Assembly: GCA_011620135.1 (NCBI GenBank)
Contig: WOZS01000064.1
Coordinates: 1 to 35,210 of the forward strand
Direction: 5' to 3'
Length of the DNA stretch: 35,210 nt
Source of the DNA: Gammaproteobacteria bacterium
Lineage (GTDB): Bacteria; Pseudomonadota; Gammaproteobacteria; WOZS01
Position 1 is the stretch's first letter; every line of letters begins with the position of its first letter. Made by a program: the position numbers and the translations under genes. Under the pieces are notes generated by a model that was given only the letters and a program-made list of their open reading frames with translations, ran no database searches and was not told the DNA's origin. Below are positions 1-8,245 of this stretch, piece by piece.

Positions 1-41
1 GCGCGCAGGGTGACGGCTTGCGGCTGAGCTCCCATGCATGA

Positions 42-47
42 TATAAT
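42..47 (+). promoter_or_regulatory. -10 box in front of the SixA-like gene
   Basis: A perfect TATAAT lies at 42-47. A weak -35 match (TTGCGG, 18-23) sits 18 nt upstream. A start site 6-7 nt downstream of the box would fall on or next to the GTG start codon at 54, so the transcript could be leaderless. No Shine-Dalgarno-like sequence lies between the box and the GTG. The upstream side is truncated by the window edge. Confidence 0.45.
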
Positions 48-53
48 TGGCCA

Positions 54-533
54 GTGAGTACGATCATCCTGTTGCGCCACGCCGAAGCGGTCCCCCATGA
101 GGTGAAGCGGGATTTCGACCGGGAGCTCACGCCAGGCGGCCGGCTCAAGGCCCAGCACGCCGGCAGGCAACTGCTGGCCTTGCGTCTGGTACCCAACCGC
201 ATCCTGTCCTCAGCGGCCCTGCGGGCCAGGGAAACCGCCGAGCTGGCCTGTGAGGTCATGGGCATTGCCCCGGGCAACATCTCCTTGCACGCCAATCTCT
301 ACCAGGCCGACACCTCCGGCTTGCTGGACATCCTCAACGAGGAACCTCCCCAGGACTGCCTGCTGGTGGTGGGCCATAACCCGGCGTTCAGTGAATGCGC
401 CGCTTACCTTGCCGGACAGCCACTGCACCTGAAGCCTGCTCACGCGGCCCAGCTGCTGCGCCGCTGCGAGGCAGCACCCATCCAGCCGGACAATGTGCAC
501 TTTCAGGCCATCATCACGCCTGATCCTGCTTAA
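54..533 (+). CDS. SixA-like phosphohistidine phosphatase (histidine phosphatase family)
   Basis: This 159-residue protein belongs to the histidine phosphatase (phosphoglycerate mutase-like) superfamily in its short SixA-type form. The catalytic RHxE signature is at residues 8-11 (RHAE), with His9 the presumed nucleophile. The second conserved histidine is in VVGHNP (His108). A conserved SSxxxRAxETA block lies near residues 52-62. The length matches SixA proteins, which dephosphorylate phosphohistidine on signalling or PTS proteins; the true substrate here is unknown. The start is a GTG with no visible Shine-Dalgarno and a TATAAT box ending 6 nt upstream. The gene is convergent with mmsB, 56 nt away, and stands alone as far as the window shows. 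Confidence 0.85.
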   Translation: MSTIILLRHAEAVPHEVKRDFDRELTPGGRLKAQHAGRQLLALRLVPNRILSSAALRARETAELACEVMGIAPGNISLHANLYQADTSGLLDILNEEPPQDCLLVVGHNPAFSECAAYLAGQPLHLKPAHAAQLLRRCEAAPIQPDNVHFQAIITPDPA

Positions 534-576
534 GAGCCCCTGGCGGCCCAAACTGCTGCGCTCCGGGCAGAACAAA

Positions 577-591
577 GACAGCATCGCTGTC
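577..591 (-). terminator. short hairpin at the 3' end of the valine operon
   Basis: GACAGC and GCTGTC form a 6-bp stem with a 3-nt loop that overlaps the mmsB stop codon. On the minus strand it is followed by a T-rich stretch (TTTGTTCT). This is a weak intrinsic-terminator candidate between two convergent genes. Confidence 0.35.
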
Positions 592-1504
592 AGGGTTCGG
601 CAGCGCTTGAACCTGGGGCCAGCAGGGCATAGATGCTGGAGAAGTCCAGCGCTCCAGCCCCATGCTGCAGATGCAGAGCATAGAGATTGCGCGCCAAAGA
701 ACCCAGTGGCGTGGCGCATTCGGACTCCAGGGCGGCGGCAAAGGCCAGGTTCAGGTCCTTGAACATCAGCCTGGTGACAAACCCTCCCTGATAGCCCTGG
801 TTGGCAGGGGCTGTCTCGCTCAGACCAGGCAATGGCGGATGGACGCGCAGCGCCCAGTTGTCTGCGGAGCTTTCCTTCATGATGGCTGCCAGCGTTGCGG
901 GCTCGAGGCCCAGTGCCTCGCCAAGGTGCAACGCTTCACAGGTACCTACCATGAGGATGCCCAGCAGCATGTTGTTGCACATCTTGGCGGCCTGGCCGGC
1001 GCCCGCACCCCCGGCATGAAAGAGCCTTTTGCCCATGGCCATCAGGATGGGCCGGGCGCGGGCCACATGGTCAGCCTCGCCGCCCACCATGAAGGTCAGG
1101 GTGCCCGCCTGGGCGCCGCTTATCCCCCCAGAGACCGGGGCATCGATCATCGGCCAGCCATGGGTTGCCGCCTCGGCGGCAAGACTGCGGCTGGTCGCCA
1201 CGTCGATGGTGCTGCTGTCGATGTACAACACTGGTTGCTGGTCGGTCTTGTCCATTTTCATGGGCCAGATGACCTGGCGCAACACCTGCGCCACCTCCCG
1301 GCCACTGGGCAGCATGGTCAGCACCACTTCTGCTGCGGCCACGGCTTCCTGCACGGAGGTACAGGCGATGCCACCTGCGGCCTGCAAGGCCTGCATGGGT
1401 GCTTCCTGCACATCGCAACCACATACCCGATGGCCAGCCTCGATCAGATGTCCTGCCATGGGCAGGCCCATCTGACCCAGGCCGATCACGGCAATGGTAC
1501 TCAC
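590..1504 (-). CDS. mmsB: 3-hydroxyisobutyrate dehydrogenase
   Basis: This enzyme oxidises 3-hydroxyisobutyrate to methylmalonate semialdehyde with NAD+, a late step of valine catabolism. The 304-residue protein shows the N-terminal Rossmann motif GLGQMG (8-13), the substrate-binding DAPVSGG (121-127), the catalytic lysine in GAGQAAKMCNN (Lys174) with Asn177/Asn178, and the distal KDLNLA motif (249-254). All are hallmarks of the beta-hydroxyacid dehydrogenase family, and the operon fixes the substrate. The start is GTG, sharing GTGA with the stop of the upstream hydrolase gene, which implies translational coupling. It is the last gene of the operon; the next gene on the other side is convergent. 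Related tartronate semialdehyde reductases share the motifs, but the context argues against them. Confidence 0.93.
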   Translation of the reverse strand: MSTIAVIGLGQMGLPMAGHLIEAGHRVCGCDVQEAPMQALQAAGGIACTSVQEAVAAAEVVLTMLPSGREVAQVLRQVIWPMKMDKTDQQPVLYIDSSTIDVATSRSLAAEAATHGWPMIDAPVSGGISGAQAGTLTFMVGGEADHVARARPILMAMGKRLFHAGGAGAGQAAKMCNNMLLGILMVGTCEALHLGEALGLEPATLAAIMKESSADNWALRVHPPLPGLSETAPANQGYQGGFVTRLMFKDLNLAFAAALESECATPLGSLARNLYALHLQHGAGALDFSSIYALLAPGSSAAEP

Positions 1505-2613
1505 AGCAGGTCCTCCAGGGGATGGCTGGCATAACCAGCGGGCAGCTGCAGGTGCGCCAGGACTTCCTCGCGGCTGACCTGGTCAAGGTCTCGATGAGAC
1601 CAATGTGGTTGCCTGTCTTTGTCCACCAGCATGGCCCGCACCCCTTCTGGAAAATCCTGCCGTCGCGCACTGTGCGCCGCGGCGAGCCATTCCAGACGGA
1701 ATGTCTCTGCCAACGATGCCGTGGCACAGCGCTGTTGCATCTCCCAGCCAAGGTGGGCGGTCATGGGACACCCTGCCTGGAGGCGCTGCCAGTCCGCAGC
1801 CAGCAGGGCATGGCCAGCGGCGGCAGACCGCAGCCTCGAGACGGCAACCAACAGCGTGTCACCTTGCATCATGGTGGCAATGGACTCGAGGCAGGCGGCA
1901 TGGCGCAGCGGCGGCAGCTCAGCGGGGGGCAGGCGCTCCATGAACCAGGCCAGGGCCCTGTTGCCGTCTTTCTGGTCCCACGGCGCCTGGGCCAACTGAT
2001 CCAGGAGCGTTGCCGTGGCAGAGGCGGCATACGCGCCATGCGCCATGCCCAGGGCGATGGCGTCGCTGGCATTGAGGCTGGCGCCGGTCAGCGCCATGTA
2101 GCGCCCCATGTCATGGGGCAAGGTGGCCAGGATATGGCTCATGCCCACATCGGGATAGAGCCCGATCTGGATCTCGGGCATGGCCAGCATACTGCGCTCG
2201 GTGACCAGGCGATGGCTGGCCGCCATGAACAGCCCCATGCCACCCCCCATGACAAACCTATCACCCAGGCAGAGCACCGGTTTGGGATAGGTATGCAGCA
2301 GATGATCCAGGCGATACTCGGTGGCGAAAAACCGGTCCACAGCAGCGAGATCCCCTTTTTTGATGGCCTGGTACAACGCCACCACGTCGCCGCCAGCGCA
2401 AAAACCCCGTTCGCCTTCGCCCTGCAGCACCACGACCCTCACAGCCGCATCGTCGGCCCAGTGCCGCAGGGCCTGGGTCAGCGGATCGATCATGGCCTGG
2501 CTCAGCGCGTTGATGGTCCTGGGGCGGTTGAGCGTGGCCACGCCCATGCACCCCCCATGGCGCAGCGGATACTGCTGCAGCAGCAGCGGAGCCTCTTGCG
2601 GAGCACTACTCAA
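1501..2613 (-). CDS. 3-hydroxyisobutyryl-CoA hydrolase (HIBCH type)
   Basis: This crotonase-fold thioesterase releases 3-hydroxyisobutyrate from its CoA ester, preventing build-up of reactive methacrylyl-CoA. I place the start at a TTG (2613) that shares TTGA with the stop of the preceding enoyl-CoA hydratase gene, giving 370 residues, normal for the family. A longer reading from 2853 would bury about 240 nt in the previous gene. The oxyanion-hole segment FCAGGD (71-76) and the HIBCH-type signature PEIQIGLYPDVG (146-157, with Glu147 and Asp155) separate it from ordinary enoyl-CoA hydratases. A G-rich stretch upstream could serve as a ribosome site. TTG is less common than ATG or GTG, but the overlap supports it. 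An in-frame ATG lies at about residue 23. Confidence 0.9.
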   Translation of the reverse strand: MSSAPQEAPLLLQQYPLRHGGCMGVATLNRPRTINALSQAMIDPLTQALRHWADDAAVRVVVLQGEGERGFCAGGDVVALYQAIKKGDLAAVDRFFATEYRLDHLLHTYPKPVLCLGDRFVMGGGMGLFMAASHRLVTERSMLAMPEIQIGLYPDVGMSHILATLPHDMGRYMALTGASLNASDAIALGMAHGAYAASATATLLDQLAQAPWDQKDGNRALAWFMERLPPAELPPLRHAACLESIATMMQGDTLLVAVSRLRSAAAGHALLAADWQRLQAGCPMTAHLGWEMQQRCATASLAETFRLEWLAAAHSARRQDFPEGVRAMLVDKDRQPHWSHRDLDQVSREEVLAHLQLPAGYASHPLEDLL

Positions 2614-3404
2614 CGGGGCTGCCCCCAACGCGGCTCCCGTTTTTCCAGGAAAGACATCAACCCCTCGACGGTATCGGGATGAGCAAACAATTCCACGAAG
2701 GCCTCGCGCTCCTGCGCCCAGTTGTGGTTGACAGGCGAACGACGGTTGGCCTGGATGAGCCGCTTGCAGATACGTATGCTGTTGGGGCTTTGGGTCTTCG
2801 CCTTGGCGAGCCAGTCCACAGCAGCAGCCACCACCGTGCCCTTGGGCACGCACTCATCCGCCAACCCGATGCGCAGGGCCGTGGCTGCATCCACGCGCTC
2901 ACCCAGGAGAATCATGCGCTTGGCCCAGCTCTCCCCCACCAGATGGGGCAAGAGCTGGGTGCCGCCCCCGCAGGGCAACACACCGATGCGCGCCTCGGGC
3001 AGCGCCAGGGTGACATGCTCCTCGACCAAGCGAAAATCGCAGGCCAGGGCACATTCCAGGCCGCCCCCCATGGCATAGCCGTTGATGGCCGCGCAGCTCA
3101 GTCCAGGATAGTCCGCAAGCCCCAGGAATGCGGCACCAAATGCCTCCCCGATCTGTCCGGCAGCACCTGGATCACTCCCCATGGGAAAGGTCTTGATATC
3201 GGCCCCGGCGCTGAAAAAGCGCTCGCCGGCCCCGGTGATGATCAAAGGCGGTGGATAGGCTGCCGCGCCCAGGGTCTGCACCACATGCAGCAGACTGTTC
3301 AGGCCGGCCACCGTCCAGGTATTGGCCGGCGGCCTGTCCAGCGTCAGGACAGCCAGCTCGGGTGTTCGCTCCAGACGCATGCCACTCAATTCATTCATAT
3401 TCAT
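2610..3404 (-). CDS. enoyl-CoA hydratase (methacrylyl-CoA hydration)
   Basis: This 264-residue crotonase-family protein should hydrate methacrylyl-CoA to 3-hydroxyisobutyryl-CoA. The CoA/oxyanion segment is SAGADI (65-70). The second oxyanion glycine region GGGLE (113-117) carries the first catalytic glutamate, Glu117. PEARIG supplies the second, Glu137. Both acids of true hydratases are therefore present, in contrast to the HIBCH paralogue next to it. An unusual ANTWT segment near residue 27 replaces the common NAL motif. The ATG start shares ATGA with the stop of the acyl-CoA dehydrogenase. Substrate is inferred from the operon. Confidence 0.9.
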   Translation of the reverse strand: MNMNELSGMRLERTPELAVLTLDRPPANTWTVAGLNSLLHVVQTLGAAAYPPPLIITGAGERFFSAGADIKTFPMGSDPGAAGQIGEAFGAAFLGLADYPGLSCAAINGYAMGGGLECALACDFRLVEEHVTLALPEARIGVLPCGGGTQLLPHLVGESWAKRMILLGERVDAATALRIGLADECVPKGTVVAAAVDWLAKAKTQSPNSIRICKRLIQANRRSPVNHNWAQEREAFVELFAHPDTVEGLMSFLEKREPRWGQPR

Positions 3405-4567
3405 AGCAACCCCTCCATGTCATGATCGTCCAGCAATTGCCGTGCGGTGATCAGCCGCATGATGTCGTTGGTGCCTTCCAGGAGCCGATGCAGGCGCAAA
3501 TCGCGCAGATGGCGTTCGGCGGGGTAGTCTCCCAGCACCCCATAGCCGCCATGGAGTTCCAGGGCGCCATCGGCCACCGCGAAGGCCACATCGGTACAGA
3601 ACCGCTTGGCCATGGCACAGAAGGCCCGGGTGGCGCGGTGACCCGCATCGTAATGCCGGGCTGCCTGGTCCAGCAGGGCGCGCGCTGCGTGGAGCTCAGT
3701 GGCCATGTCGGCCAAGCGGAACTGCACCGCCTGGAACTGGCTGATGGACTGGCCGAACTGCCGCCTCGTCTTCACATAGGAAATGGCCTCCCTGAGTGCT
3801 GCCCGGGCCGTGCCCACCGAACAGGCAGCAATGTTGAGCCGGCCACCATCCAGGGCCTGCAGCGCCATGGCGAACCCCTGGCCCTCGGCGCCCAGGCGAT
3901 GATCCTCAGGAACAAAAACCTCCTGGAAAAGCACCATGCGCGTGGCCTGGCTGCGCCAACCCAACTTGCGCTCCCGACGCCCATAGCTGACCCCGGGATG
4001 GTCCGCTGGCACCAGGAAGGCCGAGATGCCCTTGCTGCCAACCGGAGCGGTGCGGGCCATGACCACCAGCCACTGGGTATCCCCGGCGCCAGAGATGAAC
4101 GCCTTGGCGCCATCGAGCACATAGCCATCATCCCGCCTGGCAGCGCAGGTACGCAGGGCTGCGGCATCGGAGCCGGCCTCGGGTTCGGTCAGGCAGTAGG
4201 AAGCCAGTTTGGCGCCACTGGTCAGTTCTGGGAGATGCTGTTGCCGCACCACAGCCCCGCCAAACCGAGCCACCATGGCGGTGGCCATGTTGTGGATCGA
4301 CAGGAAAGCGGCAAATGAGGTGCATCCCTCGGCCAGCGCCTCGAAGAGCCTCACCCCCAGACTGCGACCGATACCCAGCCCTCCATGATCTTCTGACACG
4401 AACAAGCCGCACAGGCCCAGCGCGCCCGCCTGGCGCAACTGGGGAAGAGGAAATGTTTCACTCTCATCCCAGGCTGCGGCATGAGGCGCCAGTTGACCGA
4501 TGGCAAAACGCGCTACCGCCTCCACGAGGGCCTGCTCCTGTCCGTCGGGCTGCTGCTCCTCTTTCAT
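3401..4567 (-). CDS. acyl-CoA dehydrogenase, probably isobutyryl-CoA dehydrogenase
   Basis: This FAD enzyme would oxidise isobutyryl-CoA to methacrylyl-CoA and pass electrons to ETF. The 388-residue protein has the full family layout: an N-terminal helical domain, the FAD-contact motif CLTEPEAGSDA (125-135), the RRQFGQ segment (268-273), the ELHGGYG motif (337-343) and the catalytic base Glu364 in LLEGTND, the position used by short-chain and ACAD8-type enzymes. The ATG at 4567 gives the usual N-terminus. The upstream ribosome site is poor: a run of nine Gs (4588-4596) ends 20 nt before it, and a 7-codon mini-ORF (ATG at 4587) ends in ATGA overlapping this start. Isobutyryl specificity is inferred from context. 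Confidence 0.9.
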   Translation of the reverse strand: MKEEQQPDGQEQALVEAVARFAIGQLAPHAAAWDESETFPLPQLRQAGALGLCGLFVSEDHGGLGIGRSLGVRLFEALAEGCTSFAAFLSIHNMATAMVARFGGAVVRQQHLPELTSGAKLASYCLTEPEAGSDAAALRTCAARRDDGYVLDGAKAFISGAGDTQWLVVMARTAPVGSKGISAFLVPADHPGVSYGRRERKLGWRSQATRMVLFQEVFVPEDHRLGAEGQGFAMALQALDGGRLNIAACSVGTARAALREAISYVKTRRQFGQSISQFQAVQFRLADMATELHAARALLDQAARHYDAGHRATRAFCAMAKRFCTDVAFAVADGALELHGGYGVLGDYPAERHLRDLRLHRLLEGTNDIMRLITARQLLDDHDMEGLL

Positions 4568-4587
4568 GCTTTCATGCGATCAGGCAT

Positions 4588-4596
4588 CCCCCCCCC
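4588..4596 (-). repeat. G9 homopolymer between mmsA and the acyl-CoA dehydrogenase
   Basis: Nine consecutive Cs on the plus strand (G9 on the coding strand) lie in the 43-nt gap of the valine operon. The tract abuts an ATG that opens a 7-codon mini-ORF whose stop overlaps the dehydrogenase start codon. Tracts of this length are prone to slipped-strand length change. Confidence 0.8.
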
Positions 4597-4610
4597 AATT
4601 GCGCGCTGTC

Positions 4611-6110
4611 TCAGGACGCCGGCGCGCCGATGTGGGTCAGATAGCTGCCGCCACTCGACTGCTCGTCCAGCCAGCGACTGGTGATCGTCTTGGTCTGAGT
4701 ATAGAACCGTATGGCTTCCTTGCCGCAGGCGTGGAGATCGCCATGGAACGAACCGCGGCGCCCGGTGAACGAGAAAAACGCCAGGGGGACGGGAATGGGC
4801 ACATTGACGCCCACATTGCCCACATCCACATGACGGCAGAAGCGCTGTGCTGCCCCGCCGGAGGCCGTGAAGATGGCCGTGCCATTGCCATAGGGATTGC
4901 GATTGATGATGGCAATGGCCTCATCCAGGGTCGCAGCACGCATCAGGCATACCAGGGGCCCAAACACCTCCTCGCGGTAGACGGTCATGGCATCCGTCAC
5001 CCGATCCACCAGCGAGGCACCCACCCAGTTGCCGTTCTCGTATCCTCCCACCGTGGCCTTGCTGCCATCCAGCAGCATGGTAGCGCCCTCCTGGGGGGCG
5101 CTTGCCAACAGTGTTCTGAAACGATCCCTGGCGGCTGGGGAAATCAAGGGGCCGAAGGAAGCGCCGGGGTCATCATACAGGCCGGGACGCAGCTCGGCCA
5201 TGGTCTCACGCAATTGACCGGCCATGTCGTCGGCCTGATCCCCCACCAGGATGGCCACGGAAATCGCCATGCAGCGCTGCCCGGCCGCCCCGCAACCAGC
5301 CCCGGCAATGGCCCTGATGGTTTCATCGCGCGGCGCATCGGGCAGCACCACGGCATGGTTTTTGGCGCCGGCCAGAGCCTGGACACGCTTGCCGTGGACG
5401 CCCGCCAGACGATAGATAGCCCGGGCCACCGGCGCCGAGCCCACGAACGAGACCGCCGTGACGCCAGGATGGCTGATCAACGCCTCCACCTGCTCGCGGC
5501 CACCATGGACCACCTGCAGCACCCCATCGGGCAACCCGGCCTCCTTGGTCAGCTCCACCATGGCCATGGTGGACAGGGGATCTTGTTCCGAGGGCTTGAG
5601 GATGAAGGTATTGCCGCAGGCGATGGCCAACGGGAACATCCACAGCGGAATCATCACAGGAAAATTGAAAGGGGTGATACCGAGGCAGACACCCAAGGGT
5701 TCGAGGTAGCTGTTGAGCTGGACGCTGCCATGCAGCACGGATTCGCCCAGCACCAGCGCAGGCAGGGAAAGCGCGTGCTCCACAGCCTCCATGCCGCGCT
5801 GCAGCTCTCCTTTGGCATCGGCAAGCACCTTGCCCGTTTCTTGGGCCAACAGCTGCACCAGTCGCCCTTCCTCCTGCCTGAGGAGCTCATAAAAACGGAT
5901 CAGAAAACCAAGCCGGGTCTTGAGCGGGGTCGAACCCCAGGATGCAAAGGCTTCCCGGGCACCCGAGACGGCCCGCTCCAGCTCTTCTGGGGTGGCACAG
6001 GGGACAAGGGCCACCTGTTCCTGGGTGGCTGGGTCCGCCACAGTCAGCCAGTTTTTGCTTATACTGGTAACAAATGCTCCATCAATATACAATGAAACGC
6101 TTTTTGTCAT
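4611..6110 (-). CDS. mmsA: methylmalonate-semialdehyde dehydrogenase (CoA-acylating)
   Basis: This enzyme converts methylmalonate semialdehyde, NAD+ and CoA to propionyl-CoA and CO2, the final step of this branch of valine degradation. The 499-residue protein is an aldehyde dehydrogenase with PFNFP (147-151, Asn149 of the oxyanion hole), the cofactor region SFVGS (221-225) and the catalytic cysteine in GQRCM (Cys280). The KNH motif (250-252) stands where ordinary ALDHs carry the general-base glutamate, which is the mark of the CoA-dependent MMSDH group. The ATG start has a G-rich site (GGGGG, 5 nt upstream). As first gene of the operon it is probably preceded by the promoter in the 107-nt gap beyond 6110. 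Confidence 0.94.
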   Translation of the reverse strand: MTKSVSLYIDGAFVTSISKNWLTVADPATQEQVALVPCATPEELERAVSGAREAFASWGSTPLKTRLGFLIRFYELLRQEEGRLVQLLAQETGKVLADAKGELQRGMEAVEHALSLPALVLGESVLHGSVQLNSYLEPLGVCLGITPFNFPVMIPLWMFPLAIACGNTFILKPSEQDPLSTMAMVELTKEAGLPDGVLQVVHGGREQVEALISHPGVTAVSFVGSAPVARAIYRLAGVHGKRVQALAGAKNHAVVLPDAPRDETIRAIAGAGCGAAGQRCMAISVAILVGDQADDMAGQLRETMAELRPGLYDDPGASFGPLISPAARDRFRTLLASAPQEGATMLLDGSKATVGGYENGNWVGASLVDRVTDAMTVYREEVFGPLVCLMRAATLDEAIAIINRNPYGNGTAIFTASGGAAQRFCRHVDVGNVGVNVPIPVPLAFFSFTGRRGSFHGDLHACGKEAIRFYTQTKTITSRWLDEQSSGGSYLTHIGAPAS

Positions 6111-6128
6111 ATATACCCCCGTTCAAGC

Positions 6129-6217
6129 AGCACGCAACCTGGCTGCCAGCAGGACAAGACCTTTGTCATCCCTTTCATGATAGATTACCGTCATGCCTTG
6201 TGGAGGGCTTGCGTGCT
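6129..6217. repeat. 9-bp inverted repeat upstream of mmsA
   Basis: AGCACGCAA (6129-6137) and TTGCGTGCT (6209-6217) are exact reverse complements flanking most of the coq7-mmsA gap. The inner copy lies about 20 nt from the mmsA start and the outer copy abuts the coq7 stop. The arrangement could be an operator pair for the valine operon, or chance. Confidence 0.3.
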
Positions 6218-6859
6218 TCAAATATGAGCAGTTGAGGTGGTCATGAGGCGCGCCATGCCCCACATGGCCAGGCGCACACCCCATGGAGGCTTTCTGCCCC
6301 CAAACCTTGCGGCTGTGGCACTGTGGTCGGCTTCCTCGCGGACCATGCGCTGCAGAAGGTGTCGACTGACCACATCCCGTGCCGGCAGGCGCTGGAGGTG
6401 ACCTTCCAGGTGATCCACCACCTGGTCTTCTGTCTCGCGCAAAAAGGCCTTGCTGGGTCCATCCCCCAACAAGCCAACCACAGCCCCCAATGTCGCGGAT
6501 GAACCATACCAGAAAGGAGCAAGCATGCTGGGTGAGGAGGACAACTGATGGAGACGCTGGGCGCACCACAGGAGATGACGCTGCTCGCCGCTGGCAGCAT
6601 GCAGCAGTGCCTCCCGCCATGTGGGATCACGGGCCAGCAACGCCTGGCCATGGTACAACCCTTGGGCGCAGACCTCCCCGGCATGGTCCACGCGCAGCAA
6701 GCGAGCGCTGCAGCGTCGCTCCGCGGGGGTCAGCACCTCCTGCGGCACAAGCTGTGACTCACCTGCGGACAATGGGTCTGTCTCGCAGGCGCTGTCAGGC
6801 CGCAGCAGCTGGTCAACCACGGCCAGCACGGTATCAAGACGACTCAACCGACGCATCAT
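6218..6859 (-). CDS. coq7: Coq7-type demethoxyubiquinone hydroxylase
   Basis: This di-iron monooxygenase carries out the C6 hydroxylation late in aerobic ubiquinone synthesis and is expected at the inner face of the cytoplasmic membrane. I place the start at the ATG at 6859 (first of two adjacent ATGs) because AGGAG lies 8 nt upstream; a longer reading begins inside the divergent waaA gene. The resulting 213 residues match bacterial Coq7. The ferritin-like ligands are visible: Glu62 (HAGEV), Glu92 and His95 (GEQRH), Glu142/Glu144 (RETED), and Glu176 and His179 (EADH). A hydrophobic stretch near 113-133 fits the membrane-associated helices. No other ubi gene is nearby. Confidence 0.92.
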   Translation of the reverse strand: MMRRLSRLDTVLAVVDQLLRPDSACETDPLSAGESQLVPQEVLTPAERRCSARLLRVDHAGEVCAQGLYHGQALLARDPTWREALLHAASGEQRHLLWCAQRLHQLSSSPSMLAPFWYGSSATLGAVVGLLGDGPSKAFLRETEDQVVDHLEGHLQRLPARDVVSRHLLQRMVREEADHSATAARFGGRKPPWGVRLAMWGMARLMTTSTAHI

Positions 6860-6940
6860 GTTCTTGTCTCCTGCCCTGGCAAGCAACCCATCCTGCTTCA
6901 TGCCCATGTTCATTCTAACCATAGCCCCGCTGTTTCTGCC

Positions 6941-8245
6941 ATGACCAGCCAACCATCCCGACTACCGTGGGCATGGAGCCTGGTGTATGAAACCGCCTTG
7001 CTGGCCGCACTCCCCTATGCGCTGCTCCACCTGCTGGGCAAGGCCCGCCGTGACAGGCGCTACCTGCATCACCTCAAGGAACGCTTCGGCAGGCAATCCG
7101 GCATGATGCCGCATGGCGCGATCTGGTTTCATGCGGTCTCCGTGGGGGAACTCCATGCCATCATCCCTCTGGTTGAGGATTGCCTCGCAGCCGCTCACCC
7201 TGTCATGGTCACCGGGCAGACCCCAGCGGTGCGCGAGAGGGTGAGCAGCCTGTGGGATGGGCGGGTCTCTTTCAGCTATCTGCCCTATGACCGCCGTCTG
7301 TGGGTCAGCCGCTTTCTGGATGCGCTACAACCACGGCTTGCCGTCTTCGTGGAGCGGGAACTGTGGCCCAACTGGTTTTGCCTTTGTGGGGCACGGCATA
7401 TTCCCCTGCTGGTGATCAACGCCCGGTTGTCCGATGCTTCTCTGAGCGGCTATCGATTGATCAGGCCGCTGCTGGCCAAAGCGCTGCAGGCTGCCACCAT
7501 GATCGCCGCGCGCAGCACAGAAGATGCCCGGTTGCTGCAAGAGCTGGGCGGCACAAGGGTCGTGGTGCTGGGAGACCTCAAGCAAGCGGCCTGCATGGGG
7601 CAAGCTTTACCCCATGCATCCAAAAACAGGATATGGTCACTGGCAGGTGGTCGCCCGTTTTGGGTAGCCGGCAGCACCCATGAAGGAGAGGAAGCAAGCA
7701 TCCTGACCGCTCATCTGGCCCTGCGCCAGATGCATCCCAACGTGTTCTTGATCCTGGCACCACGCCATATGGAGCGGATCAACCGGTTGCGCGACCTGAT
7801 ACGGCGCTTTGGTCTGCAGGAGCAGCGCCTGGGCTGCCTGGATCAGGCAAGCCTGCCTGCTGAGGTAGATGTGCTGCTGCTTGACCAGCTTGGTGTATTG
7901 GCATCCTGTTATGCCGGAGCCCTGGCCGCCTTCGTGGGGGGCACCCTGGTGCCTGTGGGAGGCCATACGCCATTCGAGGCGGCCAGGGCTGGCTGTCCAG
8001 TGCTGTTTGGTCCTTATCGGCAGCATATCGCCGAAGCGGCAGCCAATCTGATCCAGCGGGGGGCTGGTTTTGCGGTGGATGACGCCAAGCTGGTTAACAC
8101 CCTGCAGCGTCTGGCCAGCGACCCTGCCCTGCGGCAATCCATGGGGCAGGCAGCCCGGAAGATGACCAGCGATGAGGCCATCCTTGCCCGGTATCGCCTG
8201 CTGCTGAGATCTAGTATGCTACAGAGTAGTGAACCTATAGTATAG
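6941..8245 (+). CDS. waaA: 3-deoxy-D-manno-octulosonic acid (Kdo) transferase
   Basis: This inner-membrane GT-B glycosyltransferase attaches Kdo from CMP-Kdo to lipid IVA. The 434-residue protein has a hydrophobic N-terminal anchor (about 16-33), the acceptor-side catalytic motif SVGE (67-70, Glu70), ERELWPN (138-144), NARLSDAS (160-167), AGSTHEGEE (243-251), PRHMER (274-279) and the nucleotide-sugar motif GGTLVPVGGHTPFEAA (333-348). In the last motif the usual EPA is EAA, a small departure. The start is an ATG without a clear Shine-Dalgarno, 81 nt from the divergent coq7 start. No other LPS gene lies in the window. The 3' end overlaps an AT-rich segment that probably carries the promoter of the next gene. 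Confidence 0.93.
   Translation: MTSQPSRLPWAWSLVYETALLAALPYALLHLLGKARRDRRYLHHLKERFGRQSGMMPHGAIWFHAVSVGELHAIIPLVEDCLAAAHPVMVTGQTPAVRERVSSLWDGRVSFSYLPYDRRLWVSRFLDALQPRLAVFVERELWPNWFCLCGARHIPLLVINARLSDASLSGYRLIRPLLAKALQAATMIAARSTEDARLLQELGGTRVVVLGDLKQAACMGQALPHASKNRIWSLAGGRPFWVAGSTHEGEEASILTAHLALRQMHPNVFLILAPRHMERINRLRDLIRRFGLQEQRLGCLDQASLPAEVDVLLLDQLGVLASCYAGALAAFVGGTLVPVGGHTPFEAARAGCPVLFGPYRQHIAEAAANLIQRGAGFAVDDAKLVNTLQRLASDPALRQSMGQAARKMTSDEAILARYRLLLRSSMLQSSEPIV
8235..8245. promoter_or_regulatory. dyad in the AT-rich leader of the sulfurylase/kinase gene
   Basis: CTATA-G-TATAG is an exact 11-bp dyad, flanked by GAA (8231-8233) and TTC (8246-8248). It sits at the waaA stop codon, at the start of a strongly AT-rich segment (8235-8280) unlike the surrounding DNA. 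It is a plausible promoter/operator for the sulfate-activation gene. I could not place a convincing -35/-10 pair. Confidence 0.3.

Noticed and set aside
1399-2682. 427-codon plus-strand ORF opposite mmsB and the HIBCH gene
   Set aside because: Antisense shadow of two well-supported genes; no recognisable domain.
2614-2853. 80-residue N-terminal extension of the HIBCH protein
   Set aside because: It overlaps the enoyl-CoA hydratase gene in another frame, while the TTGA overlap gives the family length.
4500-6095. 531-codon plus-strand ORF opposite mmsA
   Set aside because: It lies antisense to a complete aldehyde dehydrogenase, has no ribosome site, and its low-complexity Gly/His/Gln-rich product is typical of shadow frames.
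6860-6952. 31-residue N-terminal extension of Coq7
   Set aside because: It runs into waaA and lacks a ribosome site; AGGAG precedes the ATG at 6859.
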